Under the pieces are notes generated by a model. It was not told the DNA's origin. It worked only from the letters and a program-made list of their open reading frames with translations, and ran no database searches. From positions 1 through 18,763 of the forward strand of contig JBBSPE010000086.1 of NCBI GenBank assembly GCA_038259155.1: a stretch of 18,763 nt of DNA, in the 5' to 3' direction. A program made the position numbers and the translations under genes. Position 1 is the stretch's first letter. Each line of letters begins with the position of its first letter. This DNA comes from JAABRT01 sp038259155 (lineage in GTDB: Bacteria > Gemmatimonadota > Gemmatimonadetes > Gemmatimonadales > Gemmatimonadaceae). Shown here piece after piece: positions 1 through 6,355 of this stretch.

Positions 1-115
1 GCGTTCGAGGTGGCCCCCCCCCCCGGCGCCCCCACTCTTCCCGGGGGGTGGGGCACACCCGTTCACCCCGCCGGGGTGCGGGGGCGGCCCGCCCACCCCC
101 GTGATTCTACGTCCA

Positions 116-137
116 CGTCGCGTTCAGGAACGCGACG
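116..137 (-). terminator. Hairpin after the cupredoxin gene, possible terminator
   Basis: A perfect 10-bp inverted repeat, CGTCGCGTTC (116-125) and GAACGCGACG (128-137), lies 4 nt beyond the cupredoxin stop codon on the minus strand. Nominally 2 bases separate the arms, so the real loop would open to about 6 nt. There is no T-run after it on the minus strand, so it is not a canonical intrinsic terminator. It could act as a transcript 3' end stabiliser or a Rho-assisted stop. Confidence 0.45.
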
Positions 138-141
138 GGCT

Positions 142-645
142 TTACTCCGTGACCGTAACCTTGCCCTTCATGCCCATCGCGAGGTGCGGCGTGCAGAAGA
201 ACTCGTACGAACCCGGGGCGACGCCACCGAAGGAAACGGTGTACTCCTCGTTCGGGGTGAGCATCATCGGCGAGCTGAGCTCGGACATCTGGTTGGGCAT
301 GTTGGCCGTGAGCTGGCCCTTCACACCTTCCGGCAGCAGCGTGGCATCGAACGCCACGTTGTGCGGGCCGCCGCTGACCATCACGAACTTGATGCCGTCG
401 CCGGCCTTGACCGTGATTTCGGCTGGCTCGTACCGGTAACCCTTCTCGTCACCGACCATGTTGATCGTGTGCATGGTGCCGGTCACAGGCATGGCCGCGC
501 CAGCTTCCATCGCGGGCGCCGCCATTTCCGTCGCGGGCGCTTCCGTGGCCGGCATCTCCTCCGTTGCCGGCGCATCACCACCACCACCACAAGCGCCCAG
601 CAGGATCGCTGCGCCCGTTACAACTGCAAATCCAAGAAACCGCAT
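142..645 (-). CDS. Plastocyanin/azurin-like cupredoxin lipoprotein
   Basis: A 167-residue protein that starts with a lipoprotein signal peptide (residues 1-18, lipobox L-G-A-C with Cys19). Next comes a low-complexity linker rich in Pro, Ala, Thr, Glu and Met (about 24-55), then one cupredoxin domain (about 58-167). The four type-1 copper ligands are visible: His95 in GGPHNVAFD, then Cys151, His154 and Met159 in CTPHLAMGM, with the plastocyanin spacing C-x2-H-x4-M. The likely role is a periplasmic, membrane-anchored one-electron carrier, known for the family and inferred here. I chose the ATG at 645 because GGAGG (656-660) sits 10 nt upstream and the signal peptide begins there; a longer reading to 819 would add a non-signal N-terminus. 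It stands alone and is divergent from the his operon, so its redox partner is not in view. The CRP-type palindrome at 729-746 lies upstream. Confidence 0.92.
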   Translation of the reverse strand: MRFLGFAVVTGAAILLGACGGGGDAPATEEMPATEAPATEMAAPAMEAGAAMPVTGTMHTINMVGDEKGYRYEPAEITVKAGDGIKFVMVSGGPHNVAFDATLLPEGVKGQLTANMPNQMSELSSPMMLTPNEEYTVSFGGVAPGSYEFFCTPHLAMGMKGKVTVTE

Positions 646-655
646 GTTCGAAAGG

Positions 656-660
656 CCTCC
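656..660 (-). promoter_or_regulatory. Shine-Dalgarno of the cupredoxin gene
   Basis: GGAGG on the minus strand, 10 nt before the ATG at 645. It decides the start in favour of the form with a lipoprotein signal. Confidence 0.7.
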
Positions 661-728
661 AGAGCCTGATCGACGGAATGGACGAAAGTCCACAGGAAAC
701 ACGTGCGCTCGCAGTGATCCTGCAAGTC

Positions 729-746
729 TTGTGAATATATTCACAA
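729..746. promoter_or_regulatory. Perfect 18-bp palindrome, CRP/FNR-family operator candidate
   Basis: TTGTGAATATATTCACAA reads identically on both strands. It contains TGTGA-N6-TCACA, the half-site spacing known for CRP-type regulators. It is an AT-rich island in a GC-rich intergenic region, 84 nt before the cupredoxin start on the minus strand and 34 nt before the predicted -35 box of the his leader on the plus strand. It could act on either promoter. The regulator is not encoded in the window. Confidence 0.6.
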
Positions 747-780
747 AGCCGTCGCCATGCAAAGGGTTCCCGCAACACCC

Positions 781-810
781 TTGACCGCCCCCCCGTTGGC
801 CCGCTAGCCT
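781..810 (+). promoter_or_regulatory. Candidate promoter of the his leader and operon
   Basis: TTGACC (781-786) is a good -35 match. TAGCCT (805-810) is a weaker TAnnnT -10, with an 18-bp spacer. Initiation 7-8 nt after the -10 would fall at or next to the leader ATG at 818. A 6-bp inverted repeat, AAGGGT (762-767) and ACCCTT (777-782), overlaps the -35 box and could be an operator or chance. Confidence 0.45.
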
Positions 811-817
811 ATCTGCC

Positions 818-907
818 ATGTTGATGAACCGCCAGCACCACCACCACGTGCATCATGGTCACGGCCCAACGGGTCGCGGACACCTGCGCACGTGGTCGGA
901 CGCCTGA
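818..907 (+). CDS. hisL: Histidine-operon leader peptide
   Basis: A 29-codon frame, ATG at 818 (or in-frame ATG at 824) to TGA at 905-907. It encodes a peptide with 8 His residues, 7 of them in the 9-residue run HHHHVHHGH (codons at 836-862) and one more at codon 22. Such clusters are the hallmark of his attenuator leaders in enterobacteria. It sits upstream of hisG and is followed by a perfect intrinsic terminator at 945-974, exactly where an attenuator is expected. No Shine-Dalgarno precedes the ATG, and the predicted transcription start is at or beside it, so it may be translated from a leaderless mRNA. The inferred role is a sensor of charged tRNA-His through ribosome stalling. Confidence 0.88.
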   Translation: MLMNRQHHHHVHHGHGPTGRGHLRTWSDA

Positions 908-944
908 GCGTCAGTCAACAGATCACGTCGCGCGCCGTGCCGCT

Positions 945-974
945 GGCCCGTCCCCCTCAGGACGGGCCTTTTTT
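945..974 (+). terminator. Intrinsic terminator of the his attenuator
   Basis: A perfect 9-bp stem, GGCCCGTCC (945-953) with GGACGGGCC (960-968), loop CCCTCA, followed directly by TTTTTT (969-974). It lies between the His-rich leader ORF and hisG, 66 nt before the hisG ATG, so it must be bypassed for operon expression. A competing upstream segment, GGACG (898-902) plus AGCG (907-910), can pair with CGTCC (949-953) and CGCT (941-944). That pairing would be an antiterminator and it overlaps the leader stop codon. Confidence 0.9.
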
Positions 975-1040
975 CGGCCGGTCCCTCGGGGAACCCTGGC
1001 GACGACTCCGGTCGGCGCTCCCCTACATCCCGAGATATCC

Positions 1041-1919
1041 ATGTTGCGAATTGCGCTGCCCAATAAGGGGCGGCTGAGTGAAGAGACCCGGGCCCTGTTC
1101 AACGACGCCGGCTTGGAGGTGCGAGCCGCCGGCGAACGCGCCCTGACCGCCTCGCTGGGCGGCGAGTTCGAGGCCATTTTCGTCCGCGCCCAGGACATCC
1201 CGGAGTTCGTCGCCGACGGCGCCGCCGACGCCGGCGTGACCGGCTGGGATCTGGTAAACGAATCCGGCCGGCCTCTGACCGACCATCTCGACCTGGGATT
1301 CGGACGCTGCCGGCTCGTGGTGGCGGCCCGTGAAGACGCCGGCATCACCTCCGTGGACCAGATCGGTACCGACGGTCGCCCGGTCCGGGTGGCCTCGGTC
1401 TTCCCGCGCATCACAGCACGGTTCTTTGCCGAACGAAATCGTCCGGTCGAGGTCGTTCCCGTCTCCGGCGCGGCGGAAATCGCACCCCACTTGGGCATTG
1501 CCGACATCGTGGTGGACCTCACGTCCACCGGGTCCACCCTCAAAATGAACGGCCTGCGGGAAGTCGAGACGGTCATGGAGAGCTCCGCCCGCCTCATCAC
1601 GGCCGTTGACGGGCCGCGCAACGGTGACCCGGCGCGTGGCGAGGAGTTCTCGGAGCTGGTGACGGCATTGGCCTCGGTGATCCGGGCGCGTGGCCAGCGC
1701 TACCTCATGGCCAACGTGCCCCGGGCGCAGCTGGACGAAGTGAAGGCGATCCTGCCGGGCCTCAACGGCCCCACAGTCGTGGACATCATGAATGGCGGCG
1801 CGTACGTCGCGGTGCACGCGGTGGTGCCGGCCAAGGCGGTGTACCGCACCATCGCGCAGTTGCGCGCGCTGGGCGCGGAAGGGCTGCTGGTCACGCGCAT
1901 TGAGCGGCTGGTGCCGTGA
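1041..1919 (+). CDS. hisG: ATP phosphoribosyltransferase, long form
   Basis: Catalyses the first committed step of histidine synthesis: ATP + PRPP gives phosphoribosyl-ATP. The 292-residue length and the C-terminal segment (about 218-292), matching the ACT-like regulatory domain, mark the long form. This form works without HisZ and is known to be inhibited by histidine. The N-terminal MLRIALPNKGRL is typical of the family. The PRPP-binding loop DLTSTGSTLKMNG is at 159-171. I chose the ATG at 1041 because the conserved N-terminus starts there; upstream in-frame codons run through the attenuator. The Shine-Dalgarno is weak (GAG at 1032-1034). It is the first gene of the nine-gene operon, and its TGA shares a base with the hisD ATG (TGATG). 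Confidence 0.97.
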   Translation: MLRIALPNKGRLSEETRALFNDAGLEVRAAGERALTASLGGEFEAIFVRAQDIPEFVADGAADAGVTGWDLVNESGRPLTDHLDLGFGRCRLVVAAREDAGITSVDQIGTDGRPVRVASVFPRITARFFAERNRPVEVVPVSGAAEIAPHLGIADIVVDLTSTGSTLKMNGLREVETVMESSARLITAVDGPRNGDPARGEEFSELVTALASVIRARGQRYLMANVPRAQLDEVKAILPGLNGPTVVDIMNGGAYVAVHAVVPAKAVYRTIAQLRALGAEGLLVTRIERLVP

Positions 1920-3319
1920 TGTCACCCGCTTCTGTCGGCACGTCAGTCGGCGACACAACCCTCCGGGCTTGGGGCACGCTGGACACATTGCCGCGCGCGC
2001 TCCGGCACGCGCTGCTCACCCGCGAAGGACGTGCGAAGGGCACCGACGGTGCAGAGGACGACCAGTCGGCAGACGCGAGCACCGTCGCCAGCCGCACGCG
2101 CGCGATGATCGCCGACGTACGTGTGCGCGGCGACGACGCCCTGCGCGAGTTCGCTGCACGATTCGATGGCGTACAGCTGGAGTCGCTCGAGGTCCCACGA
2201 GCCGCCTGGCGTCGCGCACTGGACGCCACCGACCCGGCCCTCCGACGCGCCATGGAACGCGCGCACCGCAACATCATCACCGTCCACTCAGCGTTCCGCG
2301 CCGAGGCGGTGGAAGTGTCGCCGGAACCGGGCATTGTGGTGGGGCGTCGGCCCGATCCGCTGGCGCGCGTTGGTGTGTACGCGCCGGGCGGTCGCGCCGC
2401 GTATCCGAGCTCCCTGCTCATGGGCGCCGTGCCCGCACGCGTGGCGGGTGTGGGCGAAGTGATCGTGTGTTCACCGCCCACGGCGTCCGGCCAACCGAGT
2501 GACGTGGTGCTGGCCGCCGCGGAGCTCGCCAACGTGGACCGGGTGTTCGCCGTTGGCGGCGCGGGTGCCATTGCCGCCATGGCGCTCGGTACCGCGAGCG
2601 TGCCCCGCGTGGACAGAATCGTGGGGCCGGGCAACGCGTATGTGGCCGAGGCCAAGCTGCAGTTGGTGTCGCACGTGACGATTGATTCGCCGGCCGGACC
2701 GAGTGAATTGCTCGTGTTGGCCGATGTGCACGCATCGCCCGACGTGGTCGCGCGCGAGATGCTGGCGCAGGCCGAACATGATCCGGACGCCGCCGTGGTC
2801 ACCATCATCGCGGGTGCAGCTGCTGCAGCAGCCGCGTTGGCGCAACGCGTGGGCGACGCGCTCAGTGTGTTGGTCGCGGCGTCACCGCGCGCGACCATCG
2901 TGCGGACCGCGCTGGCGAACCGCGGCGCGGTGCTCACCACGCCGTTGCTCGCAGAGGCGATTGCGTTCGCGAACGAGTGGGCGGCTGAGCACCTGCTGCT
3001 CGCGGTGAGCGACGACGTCCGGGATGAAACGTTGTCCAAGCTCCGGCACGCGGGCACCATCTTCGTGGGCGAGGCCGCATCGGTGGCGTTTGGTGACTAC
3101 ATGACGGGCGCCAATCACGTGCTGCCCACGGCGGGACTCGCGCGTTGTTATTCGGGGCTGTCCACACTCGACTTCGTGCGCTGGACCACGTGGCAGCGCG
3201 TGACACCCGCGGCGGCCGCCGCCATGGCCCACGACGTGGGGCGTTTTGCCGATGCCGAAGGACTGCCGGGCCACGCGGCCGCAGCGCGTGCCTGGACGGC
3301 GCGCGAGGTGAATGCATGA
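1919..3319 (+). CDS. hisD: Histidinol dehydrogenase
   Basis: Carries out the last two steps: L-histidinol to histidinal to L-histidine, with 2 NAD+ and a zinc ion. The protein is 466 residues. The family signature runs from Ile255-Asp256 (IDSPAGPSELLVL) to Glu286-His287. Expected zinc ligands are Gln284, His287, Asp393 (in FGDYMTG) and His452 (in GLPGHAA). The catalytic Glu357-His358 pair lies in EWAAEHLLL. It is somewhat longer than the usual ~430 residues; part of the excess is an Asp/Gly/Ala-rich insert at about 37-55. A GTG at 1916 in frame would add one residue; the ATG at 1919, overlapping the hisG stop, is preferred. It overlaps hisC by 4 nt. Confidence 0.97.
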   Translation: MSPASVGTSVGDTTLRAWGTLDTLPRALRHALLTREGRAKGTDGAEDDQSADASTVASRTRAMIADVRVRGDDALREFAARFDGVQLESLEVPRAAWRRALDATDPALRRAMERAHRNIITVHSAFRAEAVEVSPEPGIVVGRRPDPLARVGVYAPGGRAAYPSSLLMGAVPARVAGVGEVIVCSPPTASGQPSDVVLAAAELANVDRVFAVGGAGAIAAMALGTASVPRVDRIVGPGNAYVAEAKLQLVSHVTIDSPAGPSELLVLADVHASPDVVAREMLAQAEHDPDAAVVTIIAGAAAAAAALAQRVGDALSVLVAASPRATIVRTALANRGAVLTTPLLAEAIAFANEWAAEHLLLAVSDDVRDETLSKLRHAGTIFVGEAASVAFGDYMTGANHVLPTAGLARCYSGLSTLDFVRWTTWQRVTPAAAAAMAHDVGRFADAEGLPGHAAAARAWTAREVNA

Positions 3320-4449
3320 GCGCGCGCGACACAGCAACCGAGAGTACGCCGCGTGGAGAAGAGCGTCTGTCCATCGCACGCGCCGCGTACCGCGACGTTC
3401 CGTTGTACGATCCCAAGCGCACACCGGTGGCGCTCGACCTCACGGACAACACCAACCTGTGGGGCGTGCCGCCCAACGCGGAGCGGGTGCTGCGCGAGAT
3501 GTCCGTCTCGTCGATCACGCGCTATCCGTCGCTGTACGCCGGCGACCTCAAGACTGCGCTGGGCGAGCACCTGAACGTACCGGCCGAAATGATTGTCACC
3601 GGCTGCGGCTCGGATGACGTGCTTGATTCGGCCATGCGGGCCTTTGCCGCGCCGGGTGAGCGCGTGGTGTCCTCGGTGCCGTCGTTCGCCATGGTGCCAA
3701 TCTTTGCCCGCATGAACGATCTCGAGTGGACGGGCATCACGGAACGCGCGGATCATTCGCTCAACGTGGACGCAATGCTCGCACATCCGGCGCAGGTGAT
3801 GTACGTGTGCACGCCCAACAATCCCACGGGGACGGTGACACCGCTGGCCACGCTGCGGCAGTTGGCGGGGTCGTTTGCCGGTGTGCTGATCATTGACGAG
3901 GCGTACGCTGAGTTTTCCGGGGAATCGGCCGTGCCGCTGGCGCTGGAGTTCCCGCGTGTGCTGGTGGTGCGCACCATGTCCAAGGCGTTCGGGCTCGCCG
4001 GACTGCGCGTGGGTTACGCGGTGGGACAGCCGTTGCTCGTGCACGAGGTGGAAAAGTCGCGCGGACCATACAAGGTGAGCGCGCTGTCCGAGCAGGTGGC
4101 CACCACGGCCGTACGCGAGGACGCGGCGTGGGTGGCGCAGCATGTACAACTGGCCGTTGACATGCGCGAGCAGCTCGCCGGGGCGTTGCGCGCACGTGGA
4201 CTGTCGCCGCTCCCATCAGGCGCGAACTTTGTGTGCGTGCCGGTGCCCGAGTGCGTGGCGGTGGGCCAGGCCATGCGGTCGCGCGGCGTGGCGGTGCGAC
4301 CGTTTCCCGCGCTGCCGCACATCGGTGACGCACTGCGGTTTTCGGTGGGGCCCTGGGCGATGTTGGAGCAGTGTCTCACAGCGTTTGACGAGGCGCGCGT
4401 CGAGGTGGCGGGGGAAGTCGCGCGCACGGCAAGCGGTGCCAGCGCATGA
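3316..4449 (+). CDS. hisC: Histidinol-phosphate aminotransferase
   Basis: A PLP-dependent class I/II aminotransferase that converts imidazole-acetol phosphate and glutamate into histidinol phosphate and 2-oxoglutarate. The 377-residue protein shows the fold-type I landmarks: NNPTG at 168-172, Asp194 and Tyr197 in IIDEAYAEF, the Schiff-base Lys223 in TMSKAFGLAGLRVGY, and the substrate carboxylate Arg in LRFSVG near 341. The start is the ATG at 3316, which overlaps the hisD stop as ATGA. In-frame upstream codons lie inside hisD and were not used. On sequence alone HisC is hard to separate from other aromatic-type aminotransferases, but its place inside the his operon settles it. Confidence 0.96.
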   Translation: MSARDTATESTPRGEERLSIARAAYRDVPLYDPKRTPVALDLTDNTNLWGVPPNAERVLREMSVSSITRYPSLYAGDLKTALGEHLNVPAEMIVTGCGSDDVLDSAMRAFAAPGERVVSSVPSFAMVPIFARMNDLEWTGITERADHSLNVDAMLAHPAQVMYVCTPNNPTGTVTPLATLRQLAGSFAGVLIIDEAYAEFSGESAVPLALEFPRVLVVRTMSKAFGLAGLRVGYAVGQPLLVHEVEKSRGPYKVSALSEQVATTAVREDAAWVAQHVQLAVDMREQLAGALRARGLSPLPSGANFVCVPVPECVAVGQAMRSRGVAVRPFPALPHIGDALRFSVGPWAMLEQCLTAFDEARVEVAGEVARTASGASA

Positions 4450-5105
4450 CCGATCTCACCATGCCCCGCATGCGCGTGACCGTGTTCGACTACGAAGCGG
4501 GCAACCTGCACTCACTCGTGAAGGCCGTGGAGACCCCGTTCACCACCGTGCGCGTGGAAAGCGATCCGGCCCTCGCCGTACGCCAGACAGACGCGCTGAT
4601 CTTGCCGGGCGTGGGGGCATTCACGCCAGCGGCACGAAAGTTGGCGCCCGGACGCGAGGCCATGCGCGACGCGCTGCGCGGTGGACTGCCCTGCCTGGGT
4701 ATCTGCCTGGGCATGCAACTCATGTTCGACGGCAGCGATGAGGGGCCCGGCATGGGGCTCGGTGTGCTCACCGGCCAGGTGACGCGGCTGGATGCGGCGC
4801 GCGTGCCGCAGATTGGCTGGAACGTGCTGGAGGAAACCACCCCGCGCGATCCACTACTCTCGGCCTCGGGATTGTCGAGTGTGTACTACGCCAACAGTTT
4901 CGTGTGTCGCCCCACCGGCGATTCTGGTCGGCACGTGATCGCCTACACCACGCACGAGGGCGATCGCTTTCCCGCAGCGGTGCGCGTGGGTGCCGTGGTG
5001 GGGACCCAGTTTCATCCGGAAAAATCGAGCGCCGCCGGCGTTCGTTTCGTTCGCGCCTTCCTGCGGGAAGCCGCCACTCGCCTCACGCAGGGAGCTTCGG
5101 CATGA
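4446..5105 (+). CDS. hisH: Imidazole glycerol phosphate synthase, glutaminase subunit
   Basis: The glutaminase half of IGP synthase: hydrolyses glutamine and channels ammonia to HisF. The protein is 219 residues with a class I glutamine amidotransferase fold. The nucleophile is Cys87 in CLGICLGMQLMF. The rest of the triad is His190 and Glu192 in GTQFHPEKSS, and the N-terminal strand FDYEAGNLHS is typical. It begins at the ATG at 4446, overlapping the hisC stop (ATGA). An internal Met at residue 6 would also be compatible. Its partner hisF is three genes downstream. Confidence 0.97.
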   Translation: MTDLTMPRMRVTVFDYEAGNLHSLVKAVETPFTTVRVESDPALAVRQTDALILPGVGAFTPAARKLAPGREAMRDALRGGLPCLGICLGMQLMFDGSDEGPGMGLGVLTGQVTRLDAARVPQIGWNVLEETTPRDPLLSASGLSSVYYANSFVCRPTGDSGRHVIAYTTHEGDRFPAAVRVGAVVGTQFHPEKSSAAGVRFVRAFLREAATRLTQGASA

Positions 5106-5815
5106 TCGTGATTCCGGCAGTGGATCTGCGCGACGGACAGTGCGTGCAGCTCGTGGGCGGCGAGTACGACCAGGAGTCGGTACGACTCGATGATCCGCCG
5201 GGCGTGGCACGCGAATGGGTGCGCGAAGGCTTTCGCCGGCTGCACGTGGTGGATCTCGACGCCGCCACGGGCCGAGGCTCCAACGCTGAGGTGGTGCGCG
5301 ACATCATTCGCGATGCGGGTGTGCCTGTGCAGGTGGGCGGTGGCGTGCGCGAGGAATCGCGCATTGAGGAGCTGCTCGACGACGGCGCATCGTGGGTGGT
5401 GGTGGGCACGCGCGCCGTGGAAGACGAGCGCTGGCTGGACGACATGGCCCGCATGTTTCCGGGACGGCTCATCGTGGCCGCCGACGTGCGGGAACGCAGC
5501 GTGGTCACCCGCGGGTGGACACAAACGCTGCCACTCAACGTGATCTCCTTTGTTGAAGACCTGGGTTCACTCCCGCTCGCCGGCGTGCTCGTCACGGCGG
5601 TGCACCTGGAAGGCCAGCTGCAGGGCACCGACCTCTCGCTCATGGAAGACGTGGCCGAGGCCTCGGCGTGGCCCGTGATCGCGAGCGGTGGCGTGACAAC
5701 GATCGACGACCTTCGTGCGCTCGAACATCGCGGCGTGCAGGGCGCAGTGCTCGGCATGGCTCTCTACACCGGCGCGATTGACCCGCGCCACATTCTTGAG
5801 GAGTTTGGCGCATGA
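5102..5815 (+). CDS. hisA: ProFAR isomerase
   Basis: A (beta-alpha)8 isomerase that converts ProFAR into PRFAR. The protein is 237 residues. Catalytic residues known from Thermotoga HisA have clear counterparts: Asp8 in IPAVDLRDG, Asp128 in VAADVRE, and Thr165 in VLVTAVHLEG. Phosphate-binding glycines are seen in VQVGGGVR (77-83) and ASGGV (194-198). The loop after Thr165 reads HLEGQLQGTD where many homologues have a D-x-DG sequence, so the E-G here is a mild divergence. The HisA-versus-HisF choice is settled by the second, longer barrel downstream and by the lack of the HisF N-terminal CLDV motif. ATGA overlaps link it to hisH and hisB. Confidence 0.96.
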   Translation: MIVIPAVDLRDGQCVQLVGGEYDQESVRLDDPPGVAREWVREGFRRLHVVDLDAATGRGSNAEVVRDIIRDAGVPVQVGGGVREESRIEELLDDGASWVVVGTRAVEDERWLDDMARMFPGRLIVAADVRERSVVTRGWTQTLPLNVISFVEDLGSLPLAGVLVTAVHLEGQLQGTDLSLMEDVAEASAWPVIASGGVTTIDDLRALEHRGVQGAVLGMALYTGAIDPRHILEEFGA

Positions 5816-6351
5816 CCACCGTGGTGCGGGAAAGTCGCGAGACCAAGATCCAGCTCACACTCACCGCCGGCACCGGTGTGTCGGACGTGCGCACGGGTGA
5901 GCCGTTTCTCGATCACATGCTCGTGGCGCTCGCGCGCTACAGCGGCATCGACCTCACGCTCGAGGCCACCGGTGATCTCAAGCATCACCTCATTGAAGAC
6001 GTCGCCATCGCGCTCGGCCAGGGCGTCGCGGCGTTTGCGCCGGCCACGTGTGCGCGGTACGGTGAGCGCACCGTGCCCATGGATGATGCGCTGGTGCACG
6101 TTGCCCTCGATCTGGGCGGCCGGCCGTACTACGAAGGGCCGCTGCCCAGCAATCTGTATGATCACTTCTTGCGATCGTTCGCCGACAACGCGAAGGCCAC
6201 GCTGCACGTGCGTGTGCTGCGCGGACATGATCGCCATCACATCGTGGAAGCGGCCTTCAAGGCACTGGGTTTCGCATTGCGCGAGGCGCTGGTGGAATCG
6301 GGCGCGGTGTTCAGCACCAAGGGCACCGTCCGCATGGCCGTGACGGACTGA
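5812..6351 (+). CDS. hisB: Imidazoleglycerol-phosphate dehydratase
   Basis: Dehydrates IGP to imidazole-acetol phosphate in a manganese-dependent 24-mer (family knowledge). It is 179 residues and single-domain, without the histidinol-phosphatase domain of enterobacterial HisB; that activity is probably supplied by the downstream hisN. Metal-binding motifs are present: His35 in FLDHML, His58-His59 and Glu62 in HHLIED, His118 in YDHF, and His142-His143 and Glu146 in HHIVEA. The C-terminal FSTKG loop is at 167-171. It is shorter than typical homologues (~195 residues), and the segment GDLKHHLIED lacks a few residues usually seen before HH. The start overlaps the hisA stop as ATGA. hisF follows after 4 nt. 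Confidence 0.95.
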   Translation: MTTVVRESRETKIQLTLTAGTGVSDVRTGEPFLDHMLVALARYSGIDLTLEATGDLKHHLIEDVAIALGQGVAAFAPATCARYGERTVPMDDALVHVALDLGGRPYYEGPLPSNLYDHFLRSFADNAKATLHVRVLRGHDRHHIVEAAFKALGFALREALVESGAVFSTKGTVRMAVTD

Positions 6352-6355
6352 CGGC

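Noticed and set aside
679..692. TGGAC-GAAA-GTCCA hairpin upstream of the cupredoxin gene as an RNA element
   Set aside because: A 5-bp stem with a GAAA loop on the plus strand only; on the transcribed minus strand the loop is TTTC. It is short enough to be chance.
646..819. Upstream extension of the cupredoxin protein to 819
   Set aside because: It would place the lipoprotein signal internally, cross the palindrome, and ignore the good Shine-Dalgarno at 656-660.
818..974. T-box or riboswitch as an explanation of the his leader
   Set aside because: No T-box sequence or known riboswitch core was seen, while a His-codon run with a terminator explains the region simply.
855..1040. A longer hisG reading starting at 855
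   Set aside because: It would run through the leader peptide and the attenuator hairpin, and adds 62 residues absent from HisG proteins. The conserved N-terminus starts at 1041.
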